NCBI GenBank assembly: GCA_016717705.1
Contig: JADKFD010000004.1
Location: 1 to 60,000, forward strand
DNA length: 60,000 nucleotides
Reading direction: 5' to 3'
Source of the DNA: Rhodanobacteraceae bacterium
GTDB lineage: Bacteria > Pseudomonadota > Gammaproteobacteria > Xanthomonadales > SZUA-5
The notes beneath the pieces were generated by a model. It was given only the letters and a program-made list of their open reading frames with translations. It was not told where the DNA came from and searched no databases. The first letter of the stretch is position 1. Every line of letters starts with the position of its first letter. A program made the position numbers and the translations under genes. Positions 30,960 to 39,795 of this stretch are shown piece by piece.

Positions 30960-32359
30960 CTATCCCAGGTAAGAGCGTTGGCGGCGCCACTCTGTGTTCG
31001 CCGCGAGGTGAATGAGTTGGGCTATTCCGATGCCTGAGAAACAGATCACCAACGCCAACGCCGGCACGCTATACCTCGGCTCGATATGCAAAGGCGCATA
31101 CAACATTGTGACGAATGCAATCAGCATTCCTGCTGGTGCCGTCGCTATCGAGCACTTTTTTCTGGAAATGGAGAAGCCAATCAGAGCCGTGCCGAGTAAA
31201 ATGAGCGCGAAGAAACCCTGTGGCTCTGGATCGCGATACATTGGAGTTTGCCGCTGATACCAAAGTCGCGGAGCGTTCCTGATCCAGGAAAGTACTGATG
31301 AAAACGGGTCATGAACAATCTCGAGACGGCAAAATCCAGGAACTTTCGGTCGACCGAGCTGATGTCGACACTGCCACGGCGCATCGCCTGCATATATTCC
31401 TCAGTCATCGCGACAAGCATCATTCGTTCGTGTTGATCTGGGAAAAACTCTTCAGGAACATCGCTCCATCCGGTAAACCCGGAACTGCCTTCAAACGTGC
31501 CCAGAAACAGGCTGTAGCCGAGGCCGCCAGTACTGACAAAGGGATGGCCGAAAGTGTTGAAATTGCGAATTATCCAAGGCGACATCACTGCAACAATTCC
31601 GATAGCTAAAATTACCACCCGCCCTGACGGTATTCCGAGACGCCAGTGCCATGCACCCAAGATAACAGCCAGAACAATTCCGAACGGAAAGTATTCCGGG
31701 CGACAAAGTGCGAGTATTCCCACAGGGCGCCACTCAGTGCCCACGCATATGTGTGGTTCCCGATGATCGCTTTGGTTGTCGTCAGTGCTGCCAGTACAGT
31801 TATGAACGTTGCCAGCGTTTCCGTAAGTATCGCGTTTGAAAAATATAGATGATAGGGCGATAGCGCATACAGCAGGGAGGCAGTGAGGGCAGCAGGTGTC
31901 GATCCTCGCGCAAGCAATCGAGTCAGACAAAAGACCAGGAGGCAGGTCAATGTGTCCAGCGCACACTGGATCAATCGAACCCAGTGAAACGTTTCTTGCA
32001 GTTGCCCAGCAGACACGCTTCCGCTTAGCCCGGTAAAACGATAGATCAGAGACAGGAAATAGGGATAAATGGGCGCTCGTGTCGCAGCTGGCTCATACAC
32101 GTGAGTGCCTGCTGGATCCATCCTGCTACCCTTGGCTGCGCCATAGTCGGTGATCGAGTAGCCGTTCCCTTGAGCGAGATTGTAGCCAAGCGCATGGTAT
32201 GCCCAGGAATCACCGAAAGGGCCAAGGCCGCTGCGCCGTCTCTGGATGATTTAAAACAGAGCCGACGCGAACGACAAGGCAAACGACAATAATAACCAGC
32301 AGAAGCGCTGTCAGTCCGCCGGGATTGTTCTTGGCTTTCGGCAGTTCGGTAGTGCCCAT
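30960..32359 (-). pseudogene. Glycosyltransferase-39/ArnT-like membrane protein, multiple frameshifts
   Basis: Pieces of one polytopic membrane protein are spread over three frames. It starts at 32359 (MGTTELPKAKNNPGGLTALL, then a helix VIIVVCLVVRVGSVL). After a shift near 32230 come FGDSWAYHALGYNLAQGNGY, DPAGTHVYEPAATRAPIYPY and YALSPYHLYFSNAILTETLA. After a one-base loss in a G run near 31721 come ILALCRPEYFPFGIVLAVIL and VMSPWIIRNFNTFGHPFVST. After a one-base loss in a T run near 31305 come FSSVLSWIRNAPRLWYQRQT and LHIEPRYSVPALALVICFSG, ending at 30960. The AxHxxGY and acidic loop pattern fits lipid-linked sugar glycosyltransferases. Base composition is visibly less GC-rich than neighbours, suggesting transfer. 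It interrupts the MCE locus. Confidence 0.65.
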
Positions 32360-32770
32360 GCTGTTCAAGTCTGGTCCAACTTTCCGCCGTGGCGCGCGCC
32401 GAGAGCATGTCGGTCCAGAGATAGTAGCGAGTGCTGGCGATTTCGAGTAGCTGCGCCTGCGCGGACCGCCTGATCACCAGTGCGAACCCGGAGCGGCGGC
32501 AACACCGAATCCGCTGTTTTCGATCGGGCCATTGCACAAAGACGTTCTGCCGGTGACGCCACTACGCAGCAGTGGATTCTGGGTACCACGGGTGATTGAG
32601 TTGACAAGCGACCTCGGTGAGACATCGATGAGTGCGCTTACTTTGTGGAGCAGGCGCATGGCCACAATCGGCAGCAGACTCAGTTCTGCCGAGCACGTTG
32701 CCCATCGAGCAGGCACCTCAAGCTTGCGCCTGTGGCAGAATCGGCGCACTGTTTGGGGATCGGACCACGC
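32360..32770. other. Unassigned stretch upstream of the MCE gene
   Basis: No complete gene. On the minus strand a short coding-like segment reads LLEIASTRYYLWTDMLSARA then TAESWTRLEQ directly ahead of the glycosyltransferase remnant; it may be the 3' end of another lost gene, but I cannot name it. The last 100 bases must hold the promoter for the MCE gene if the old operon promoter no longer reaches it; no convincing -35/-10 pair was found. Confidence 0.3.
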
Positions 32771-33718
32771 GTGAAGCGCGAAAACGTCAACTATTTCCTG
32801 ACCGGCCTGGTCGCACTGGGTTCGCTGGCGTTGCTGATCGGCACTCTGTTCGTGATCACCGGGCGCAGTGGGCCGACCGATGACTATGTCGTGCGCTATC
32901 GCAATGTCGCCGGGCTGGCGTTCGGCACGCCGGTGTTCTACCAGGGCTATCGCATCGGCCAGATCGAGAAGATCTCGCCGGAGCGCGAGGGCGAGGCGAC
33001 GCGCTTTCGCGTCGATTTCTCGGTGCAGGACGGTTGGCAGATCCCGAAGGATTCCGAAGCGCAGCTGATGTCCTCGGGCCTGTTGTCGGACGTCTTCATC
33101 TCGATTCGCGAGGGCAAGGAGAAGGCGCTGCTGGAGCCGGGATCCGAGATCACCGGGCGCGAGGCGGCGGACCTGTTCGGCGCCGTCGGCGAACTCGCGG
33201 GCGAGGTGACCACGCTCACGCGCGACAAGCTGACGCCGCTGGTGGAACGCCTCGGTGAGCGCCTGGACAAGATCGGCGGCGAGTTCGCGGAAGGTACGCC
33301 GCTGCTGATCGACAAGGCGGTCGAGCTGGTCGATCAGCTGAACGCCAGCGCCACTTCGCTGAACAAGATTCTCGGTCCCGCCAACCAGGGCCACATCGAC
33401 AACCTGTTGTCCGAGACCAGCGCGTCGGCGAGCAATGTGCGCGTGTTGACCGCAGAGCTGGTCGAGAACCGCAAACAGCTCGATTCGATCCTGAGCGAGC
33501 TCGATGAAACGGTCAAGGAGAGCCGGCCGGAGATCAAGCAGGCGGTGGCCGATCTGCGCTTCACGCTGGATGCGATGGCGCAGCGCATCGATTCCATCAC
33601 CTACAACCTGGAATCGGCGAGTCGGCATTTCGACGAGTTCAGCCGGCAGATCCGCAAGGAACCCAACCGCCTGATCTTCGCGCCCAAGGCCGATCACCTG
33701 CCGGACGAAAAACAATGA
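32771..33718 (+). CDS. MCE-domain (MlaD-like) lipid transport protein
   Basis: 315 residues from the GTG at 32771 (ribosome site GGGGAT ten bases before). One N-terminal membrane anchor (NYFLTGLVALGSLALLIGTL) leads to a periplasmic MCE domain at about 37-120 (VRYRNVAGLAFGTPVFYQGY, RIGQIEKI, SSGLLSDVFISI). A long predicted coiled-coil/helical tail follows (LTRDKLTPLVERLGERLDKI, NNLL/SETSASASNVRVLTAEL). It is expected to form a hexameric ring that holds lipid. It overlaps the next lipoprotein gene by four bases (ATGA). The architecture matches PA3213-type proteins. An in-frame ATG at 32645 lies in non-coding DNA and is rejected. Confidence 0.92.
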   Translation: MKRENVNYFLTGLVALGSLALLIGTLFVITGRSGPTDDYVVRYRNVAGLAFGTPVFYQGYRIGQIEKISPEREGEATRFRVDFSVQDGWQIPKDSEAQLMSSGLLSDVFISIREGKEKALLEPGSEITGREAADLFGAVGELAGEVTTLTRDKLTPLVERLGERLDKIGGEFAEGTPLLIDKAVELVDQLNASATSLNKILGPANQGHIDNLLSETSASASNVRVLTAELVENRKQLDSILSELDETVKESRPEIKQAVADLRFTLDAMAQRIDSITYNLESASRHFDEFSRQIRKEPNRLIFAPKADHLPDEKQ

Positions 33719-34341
33719 GGTCGAAACGCGGTTGGACCGCCCCGTGCATTGCCCTGCTGACGTTCGCGCTGGCTGCCTGCAGCGCCCCCGAGGCGATTCC
33801 GGATTTCCGTTATTACCGGCTGGCCCCGGCCGCCAGCGTCGCGGCGCTGCCCGCGCCGCTGCTGGAGCAGCCGCTGGTGGTGGAGAATTTCCGTGCCGAC
33901 GGTGTGCACGGTGAGCGCCCGATCCTCTACGCCAACGATGGCGACAGCATCAAGGTCAGCCAGTATCACTATCAGCTGTGGAATGACCCGCCGCCGGTGA
34001 TGGTGCAGCGGCGATTGCAGGAACTTTTGTCGCAGGCGCGGGTGTCCGCCTATGTGACCGACCGCTTGTCCGGGCGCGTGCCCGCCTACCATCTGACCGG
34101 CACCGTCTATCGCTTCGAGCGGGTGCTGGTTGAGGGCAAGTCGACCGAGGTCGTGCTCGGCGTGCGCCTGCGACTGCAGGCCGATGGCGCTGCCATGCCC
34201 TTGGTCGAGCGCGATGAACTGGTGCGCGCGCCGGTGAGCGGCGACAGCGTCGAGGATTCCGCCATTGCTTTGTCCAATGCGGTGGATCAGGTGGCCCGGC
34301 GTCTGATCACGGCCTTGCAGCAGCGCAAGCCGTCGGCCTGA
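33715..34341 (+). CDS. ABC-type transport auxiliary lipoprotein (PqiC/PA3214-like)
   Basis: 208 residues, lipoprotein signal with lipobox LAAC and lipidated C22 (MRSKRGWTAPCIALLTFALA). The mature part matches the PqiC/DUF330 type: FRYYRLAPA at the start, then GVHGERPILYANDGDSIKVS and YHYQLWNDPPPVMVQRRLQE, and the end DQVARRLITAL. It would sit in the outer membrane as acceptor or dock for the MCE ring. It is translationally coupled to the MCE gene through the ATGA overlap. The pair is the intact part of a transport operon whose permease is not visible. Confidence 0.88.
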   Translation: MRSKRGWTAPCIALLTFALAACSAPEAIPDFRYYRLAPAASVAALPAPLLEQPLVVENFRADGVHGERPILYANDGDSIKVSQYHYQLWNDPPPVMVQRRLQELLSQARVSAYVTDRLSGRVPAYHLTGTVYRFERVLVEGKSTEVVLGVRLRLQADGAAMPLVERDELVRAPVSGDSVEDSAIALSNAVDQVARRLITALQQRKPSA

Positions 34342-34350
34342 GGTGCAGCC

Positions 34351-34665
34351 GTGACCATCGCGCTGGAGCAGATGCCCTTGCACGCGCTGAGTCCGCGCCA
34401 GCGCAGCGTACTGGTCGCGATGGAGGTGGACCTGTATCAGCGCCGGCAATTGCCGCAAGCGGCCGCGCCCGCCGCCATGGCTGGCGCCGCATGGTCGCCT
34501 GCCGATGGTCTGGCGCGCGCGGTGGCGCGGGCGGCCGGGGCAATGGATGTAGCGCAATGGTGTCGCGATTGGCAGGCGGGCGGCCGGGACTTGCCTGATC
34601 TGGCGCAGCTACGTGCCTCGCCCGCGGCCAAGCGCGCGCTGTGGCATCTGCTGCGCCGCCGATGA
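34351..34665 (+). CDS. Small protein with HolD (DNA polymerase III psi)-like C-terminus
   Basis: 104 residues from a GTG at 34351. The C-terminus LPDLAQLRASPAAKRALWHL lines up with the end of E. coli HolD (TDLRANPTARAALWQQ). It overlaps rimI by four bases (ATGA), and holD-rimI is the order in enterobacteria. The N-terminus (LEQMPLHALSPRQRSVLVAM) is short and not obviously HolD-like; the middle is Ala-rich. If correct, it links the clamp loader to SSB. The assignment rests on position plus a short C-terminal match, so it is tentative. Confidence 0.45.
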   Translation: MTIALEQMPLHALSPRQRSVLVAMEVDLYQRRQLPQAAAPAAMAGAAWSPADGLARAVARAAGAMDVAQWCRDWQAGGRDLPDLAQLRASPAAKRALWHLLRRR

Positions 34666-35246
34666 ACGCGATCGTCAAGCCGCAGGTGCCGCATGTGCGC
34701 CCGATGCGCGTCGAGGATCTGCCCGAAGTCCTGGCCATCGAGGTGCGCGCTTACGAGTTTCCGTGGACCGATGGCGTCTTTCGCGATTGCTTCAAGGCTG
34801 GCTACAGCCTCTGGGTGCTTGAGTCGGCGGTCGGCATCCTCGGCTACGGCGTGCTGTCAGCCGCGGCGCAAGAGGCGCATGTACTGAATCTGTGCGTGGC
34901 TCCCGAGTACCAGGGCCAGGGCCACGGACGGCGGCTGATCAACCGGCTCGTCGACCTGGCGCGCTGGCACCAGGTCGAACGCGTGTTCCTCGAGGTGCGG
35001 CCGTCCAACCACGCGGCGATCGCGCTGTACCACCGCTCGGGCTTCTGCGAGATCGGCAACCGGCCGAACTACTATCCGGCCAGGAACGGTCGCCGCGAAG
35101 ATGCCGTGGTGATGGCGCGACTGCTTGGCTTGAGCGTGCGCCAGACGCAGGATTGGCCCGCGGCTCGCGCGCCGCCCCGACGCTTGCGGTCGCTGCGCGC
35201 TTCCAGCTCACCGCGTACCGCGGCACTCAACAATTGCTGCGGGTGA
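34662..35246 (+). CDS. rimI: Ribosomal protein S18 alanine N-acetyltransferase RimI
   Basis: GNAT-fold enzyme that acetylates the N-terminus of S18. It has 194 residues from the ATG at 34662. Acetyl-CoA motif A is VAPEYQGQGHGRRLINRLVD, preceded by AQEAHVLNLC. Motif B is NHAAIALYHRSGFCEIGNRP with YYPARNGRREDAVVMARLL. RimI proteins normally end soon after this point at about 150 residues. Here the frame runs on for about 37 low-complexity Arg/Ala-rich residues and overlaps the 3' end of the convergent metalloprotease gene by 20 bases. The tail may lack function. The start overlaps the stop of the HolD-like gene. Confidence 0.92.
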   Translation: MNAIVKPQVPHVRPMRVEDLPEVLAIEVRAYEFPWTDGVFRDCFKAGYSLWVLESAVGILGYGVLSAAAQEAHVLNLCVAPEYQGQGHGRRLINRLVDLARWHQVERVFLEVRPSNHAAIALYHRSGFCEIGNRPNYYPARNGRREDAVVMARLLGLSVRQTQDWPAARAPPRRLRSLRASSSPRTAALNNCCG

Positions 35247-37450
35247 AGCGGCCACCTTCCGGGCCGGCATAGGTCACGTCGAAGCTCAGGCGATTGGCGC
35301 CGGCCTGGCCCTGCACCGGGGCCAGCAGGTCGGGCGTCAGCGTGCCGATCTGCACATCGCTGGTGGACGGCGTGCAGGTGCGGCAGTAGCCGCGGCGCTC
35401 GTACACCGGCAACGGCTGTCCCGGCTGGTAGTTGGCGCTGCTGACGAAAGCCCAGCGACCGGCGCCGCTGCTGTCTGGGTAATACAGCGTCGAGAACAGC
35501 AGGCGCTGGCCAGCACCCGCGGCTGCGGTGGTGACGCTCGAACCCCAGCCGGCGTCGCTGTTGCCGGCATACCAGGTGCCGGTCAGGTCGGCGTCGGGGC
35601 GCCCGGCGGACTGGATCAGCTCTTCCATGCACCAGGCGTCGGAAACCCCGCCCAGCGTGTAGCGCAGCATGCCGAGCAGGCCGGCGCTAGGGCGCGCGGT
35701 GCCGTCGTTGCAGGCGGGCGACTTGCCCGCCTGGTTGAAGTCGAGCACCACCTGGCCGCTCTGCGCCGGTACCGCCTGCTGTGGCGTGGCACCGCCGACA
35801 TAGCGATAGCGCACCAGACTGTTGCCGGCGGCGTCCAGCGAGGCGGCAAACACGCCGTCGACCAACGGGCCGATGGCGATGTACCACTCCGGGCGGCCGC
35901 TGGCATCGTAGGTGTAGAAAATCAGCGAGTAGATGTCGAAGCCCGCCGCATCGGTGTAGATGCGCTGGAAATCGACGCCGTGGGCATCGCGATCGCGGTC
36001 GTACCAGAGCCCGGCATAGGGTGCGGGCGCCGTCGGAAAGCTGGTCGCCGACGGTTCCCAGCCTACCGCGTAGAGCATCGGTACGCCCAGGCCCAGCTGG
36101 CGCGTGCCCTGCTGGTTCAGCGTTGGCGTCATCAACTCATTGAAGTAGGAGGGATCAGGTGCGACAGGCTCGATCCCCGCTGGATCGGATTCGGCGCATA
36201 CAACAGCACGCCGGGAAACCCGTCTGCGTATTCAGCGGCGAATTGGCGGCGCGCGCGTCGATCCAGCTGAGGCCGGACAGCGAGGTCATCACGTCGGCGC
36301 GCTCGGCATCGGTGAGGCTGGAGAAGGCACGCATCGGAAAGCTTCGGTTGTCGACGATCTGGCGCGCATAGATGTCGTCGCGACCCAGCAGTTCGGCACC
36401 GACCGGGGCCGACAGTCGCGTCAGGCTGAGGAAACCCAGGCCGTGCCCGAGCTCATGCACGCTCACGCCGACGAAATCCAGCGAGCCGCTCGGCGCCGCG
36501 TTGTAGCCGAGATAGAACCGCGCACCATTGAGCACCCCCGGTTCGCCGATTCGGCGGTTGTAGGTGATCGTCATGTCGGTCAGATCGGCGCAATCGCCGC
36601 CGCGCAGGCTGCATGCTCGCGTGCCGGCCAGGCGCACTGCCGGTGCCGCCGAGTAGAAGGCGTACTTCTCCGGCAGGAAGGGCGCGGGGTTGAAGCTGTC
36701 GCCATTGACCACCAGGCTGCGATCATCGATCAGGAAGTCGTCCGGAGCTGCCGCGGCCAGTGTCGTGCGACCGGCCGAATCCACCGCCAGCGCGTCCCAG
36801 CAGGCGCGCACCGTGATCGGCGTTTCGCTGTCGAAGCCGGTGCCGAGTTGGCGCAGCGCCTCGATCATTGCATTGCGGCGCTGTTGACCCAGCGTGGTGC
36901 CCGGATTGCCGCCCACCGGGGTGGCCGGCGTGCTGTCATTCCAGGGTGCGACGTCGCAGCTGGCGTCGGCCAGGTCGAAACGCACATCGAATTGCACGGC
37001 TTGTGCTGCGGCGTTGCCGAGTTCGACCCTGATGCGGGCGTTGGCCGGGAAGGTCGCAAAGTTCAGCACCGACAGGTACCAGCGCCCTTCTTTCGCCGGA
37101 CGATAGTTGCTGCGCCCGATCGAGATGGTCTCCTGGTCGCCGCCACTGATGGCGAAGTACTGTGCCTGGTCCTGCAGCGAATCAACGTCCATCGCCCGGC
37201 CATAGGGCGTCTGGCTGGAAAAGGCGTTGCCGTAGCGCAGGAACAGGTCGAGATCGACATTCGCCGTGTCGCTGGACAGTTCGACCTTGATCGAACTGGT
37301 CCCGGCAGGCACGTCGAAGTGCAGCGCGGTGGTGTAGGCGGTGGCCGGAATGGTGAACACGGTCGGCTGGCCGGGGACGATGCCCACCGACTGCGCCGCC
37401 AGTGGTGACGAGGTCAGTGCCAGCAGTGTGGCAATCCAGTATCCGCGCAT
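35227..37450 (-). CDS. Secreted zinc metalloprotease, two frameshifts
   Basis: About 740 residues when joined. Signal peptide MRGYWIATLLALTSSPLAAQ, then a pre-peptidase-type beta-sandwich (VFTIPATAYTTALHFDVPAG, ANVDLDLFLRYG). The catalytic part has the zinc motif HELGHGLGF at about residues 328-336 and a possible Met-turn in GVPMLYAVGWEP. The C-terminal third (AGLWYDRDRDAHGVDFQRIY, SGRPEWYIAIGPL, TGTWYAGNSDAGWGSSVTTA) resembles beta-rich repeats of secreted lysobacterial proteins. Frame is lost at about 36212-36216 (TGFP to GVLLYAPNPIQRGSSLSHL) and again at about 36156-36160 (to DPSYFNELMTPTLNQQGTRQ). Each shift is repaired by one extra base in a short G-containing run. It is preceded by a small secreted protein gene three bases upstream. 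Substrate unknown. Confidence 0.75.
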
Positions 37451-37453
37451 GGC

Positions 37454-37675
37454 CTACTTTTCCTCGCGCGTGGCGCGGCCGGGCCAGATCGCCGGTGTGC
37501 GGCGCTTGCAGTCGAATGAACGGCCATCGCGCCAGTGGCGGTCATCGCGTGGCGCGTTCTGCGGTCGGTCGGCCGTTGGGCCTTGGCGCGGGGGTCGCCA
37601 GTGGGTGCCCTCGATCAAGCCGGTCGGTGCCGCGACCGTTGCGCCCAGCCAGCTCAACAGGATCAAACTCTGCAT
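37454..37675 (-). CDS. Small exported protein (73 aa) ahead of the metalloprotease
   Basis: MQSLILLSWLGATVAAPTGL begins with a hydrophobic signal-like segment. The rest is a polar, Arg/Asp/Trp-rich region with one cysteine (WRPPRQGPTADRPQNAPRDD, SFDCKRRTPAIWPGRATREE). A GGAG ribosome site lies before the ATG at 37675. The stop at 37454 is three bases from the metalloprotease start, so they are probably co-translated. I do not recognise a family; an inhibitor or chaperone for the protease is a guess from position only. Confidence 0.55.
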   Translation of the reverse strand: MQSLILLSWLGATVAAPTGLIEGTHWRPPRQGPTADRPQNAPRDDRHWRDGRSFDCKRRTPAIWPGRATREEK

Positions 37676-37758
37676 GTGTTCACTCCATAAGGTGCAGTAG
37701 CGCGACAGATTAACGCCCGCGCTGAGGTCCAGATGTAAAGACGAAGCTAAGGCGTGCC

Positions 37759-38223
37759 TCAGGGCATCAGCCAGCCGAGCACAAACACGCCGAGCATCGA
37801 AAACGCCAGGCCGAGCTTGGCCAGCGTGCCGACGACGAAGCCGAGCCAGGCGCCGATGCCGGCGCGCGCCGCCTGGGTCATGCCCTTGCCAGCCAGCAAC
37901 TCCCCGGCGAGCGCACCCACGAACGGCCCCAACAACAGCCCGAGCAAGCCAAACAGCAGGCCAACCACGGTGCCGATGGCGGCGCCGAGCACGGCCAGAC
38001 CGCTGGCGCCGACTCGCCGGGTGCCCAGCAGAGACGCCACCAGGTCGACCGCCATCGCCACCACGGCCAGCACGCCCAGCAGCGTCAGGGTGACCCAGCC
38101 CACCTGCTGGAAGTCGCCGACCCAGGCCGCCAGCAACAAGCCGCCGAAAACCATCGGCAAGCCGGGCAGGGCTGGCAGGATGGAACCGACCAAGCCGACG
38201 ATCACCAGCAGCGCGGCGAGCAC
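37759..38223 (-). CDS. DUF456 family membrane protein
   Basis: 154 residues, nearly all hydrophobic, with about four to five membrane segments and the family pattern VGLVGSILPALPGLPMVFGG near the N-terminus and GPFVGALAGELLAGKG in the second half, followed by IGAWLGFVVGTLAKLGLAFS. Function of the family is unknown. The GTG at 38223 is used; codons just upstream (LDILFYV) also look like family sequence but have no ATG, GTG or TTG, so the true start is uncertain. Confidence 0.85.
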   Translation of the reverse strand: MLAALLVIVGLVGSILPALPGLPMVFGGLLLAAWVGDFQQVGWVTLTLLGVLAVVAMAVDLVASLLGTRRVGASGLAVLGAAIGTVVGLLFGLLGLLLGPFVGALAGELLAGKGMTQAARAGIGAWLGFVVGTLAKLGLAFSMLGVFVLGWLMP

Positions 38224-38327
38224 GTAAAACAGGATGTCCAGGACAATTCCGCACGGTAAATGGACACAATATGTTGCAGTGCTGCGCAGGCAATGTCACC
38301 TGCTGGTGGTCATGGGCGGTGGATTCG

Positions 38328-38468
38328 GTTGTCGGGGTTGGGTGTTGGGTTGAAGAGCATCGCGCGCGAGCGCACTCCTGCTCCTGCGAGGGCCACCGGC
38401 AGGGTGGGGTTGAGCGCGCTCGCGCGCGACAACCTTCGCGTCAAGACCCCAACCGACAACCGACAACC
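38328..38468. repeat. Inverted CCGACAA/TTGTCGG heptamer arrays around a degenerate type A REP
   Basis: GGTTGTCGGGGTTGGGTGTT (38328-38347) is mirrored by CCAACCGACAACCGACAACC (about 38450-38469), both with a 7-base period. Between them, 38358-38430 is a degenerate type A pair (ATCGCGCGCGAGCGCACTCC, GAGCGCGCTCGCGCGCGA). This fills most of the gap 38224-38524 upstream of gcvT. Confidence 0.7.
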
Positions 38469-38487
38469 CAGCCATGTCGCCCCCAGC

Positions 38488-38493
38488 TATCAT
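38488..38493 (+). promoter_or_regulatory. Possible -10 element of gcvT
   Basis: TATCAT lies 32 bases before the gcvT ATG within AGCTATCATGC. A similar GTTATCCTGC lies 33 bases before gcvH, and both follow a CAACCGACAAC segment. The parallel spacing is the main support; no clear -35 was found. Confidence 0.3.
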
Positions 38494-38524
38494 GCGGCCC
38501 CCGACCACCGCCCCGGAGCACGCC

Positions 38525-39607
38525 ATGTCGCTGTCGCAGACCCCGCTCAACGCCAGCCATCGCGCGCTGGGTGCCAAGATGGTCGATTTCGGTGGCTGGG
38601 ACATGCCGCTGCACTACGGCTCGCAGATCGACGAGCACCACATCGTGCGCCAGAGCGCGGGCATGTTCGATGTTTCGCACATGACGGTGGTCGACCTCAA
38701 CGGCAGTCGTTGTCGCGAATTTCTGCGCTATCTGGTCGCCAACAACGTCGACAAGCTCAAGGTGTCCGGCAAGGCGCTTTACACCTGCATGCTGAACGCC
38801 GCTGGCGGCGTCATCGACGATCTGATCGTCTATTTCCTGCGCGAGGATTACTTCCGCCTGGTGGTCAATGCCGCCACCCGGGAGAAGGACCTGGCCTGGA
38901 TCACGGCCCAGGCGCAAGCCTTCGGCGTGAGCGTCACCCAGCGCGCCGAGATGGCGATGATCGCGGTGCAGGGTCCGCAGGCGCGCGCGGCGGTGCTGTC
39001 GCTGCTGCCGGAGGCGGATCGCGCGGCCGTCTCGGCGCTGGGTCGTTTTGCGGCGGCCGAGGTCGACGGCCTGTTCGTGGCGCGCACCGGTTACACCGGC
39101 GAGGACGGCTTCGAAGTGGTGGTGCCGGCGACGCGCGTGGTCGCTTTCTGGGACGCGCTGCTGGCCGCCGGCGTCAAGCCCTGTGGTCTGGGTGCGCGCG
39201 ACACGCTGCGCCTGGAAGCGGGCATGAATCTGTACGGACAGGACATGGATGAGCAGACCAGTCCGCTGGAAGCAAATCTGGCCTGGACCATCGCTTTCGA
39301 GCCGGCCGACCGTGATTTCATCGGTCGTTCGGTACTGGTGGCGCAGCGCGACGCGGGCGTGAAACACGCGCTGGTGGGTCTGGTGATGGACGACAAGGGC
39401 GTTTTGCGCCACGGCCAGCGCGTGCTCACCGCGGCCGGTGAAGGCGAGATCCTGTCCGGCACCTTCTCGCCGACCCTGGGCAAGGCGATCGCGTTTGCCC
39501 GCGTGCCCGCCGGCGCCGCCGAATCGGCGCAAGTGGATATCCGCGGAAAACTGGTGCCGGTGCGCATCACCAAGCCGGTGTTCGTGCGCGACGGCAAGGC
39601 GGTGTGA
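38525..39607 (+). CDS. gcvT: Aminomethyltransferase (glycine cleavage T protein)
   Basis: Transfers the aminomethyl carbon from lipoyl-H protein to tetrahydrofolate, releasing ammonia. The protein has 360 residues. The N-terminus LNASHRALGAKMVDFGGWDM and SAGMFDVSHMTVVDL are diagnostic, as are ARTGYTGEDGFEVVVP and the catalytic-loop Asp in LGARDTLRLEAGMNLYGQDM. The ATG at 38525 has GGAG upstream; an earlier in-frame ATG at 38474 would add 17 non-homologous residues. gcvH follows after 188 bases and has its own candidate promoter. gcvP is not in the window. A glycine riboswitch was looked for upstream and not seen. Confidence 0.97.
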   Translation: MSLSQTPLNASHRALGAKMVDFGGWDMPLHYGSQIDEHHIVRQSAGMFDVSHMTVVDLNGSRCREFLRYLVANNVDKLKVSGKALYTCMLNAAGGVIDDLIVYFLREDYFRLVVNAATREKDLAWITAQAQAFGVSVTQRAEMAMIAVQGPQARAAVLSLLPEADRAAVSALGRFAAAEVDGLFVARTGYTGEDGFEVVVPATRVVAFWDALLAAGVKPCGLGARDTLRLEAGMNLYGQDMDEQTSPLEANLAWTIAFEPADRDFIGRSVLVAQRDAGVKHALVGLVMDDKGVLRHGQRVLTAAGEGEILSGTFSPTLGKAIAFARVPAGAAESAQVDIRGKLVPVRITKPVFVRDGKAV

Positions 39608-39757
39608 CAGTCCGGTTGGCGGATTTCGGTCTGCAGTCTGGGGTCTGCGTTGCCGCTGCGTCCTGGCTGGTTGGAAGGCTGCAGCCGCGTCCGGGCACGG
39701 GTGGGGCGCTCGGCGCGACAACCAACCGACAACCTCCGCCCACCAGCCGCCTTTTGT

Positions 39758-39763
39758 TATCCT
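39758..39763 (+). promoter_or_regulatory. Possible -10 element of gcvH
   Basis: TATCCT within TTGTTATCCTGC, 33 bases before the gcvH ATG. The region 39608-39757 contains CAACCAACCGACAACC, related to the heptamer array upstream of gcvT. Weak call without a clear -35. Confidence 0.3.
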
Positions 39764-39795
39764 GCACCGCTACCTCCCAACGCGCCCCGACAGCC

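Noticed and set aside
38224..38524. Glycine riboswitch upstream of gcvT
   Set aside because: The region is filled by heptamer arrays and a degenerate REP; no tandem-aptamer core was recognisable.
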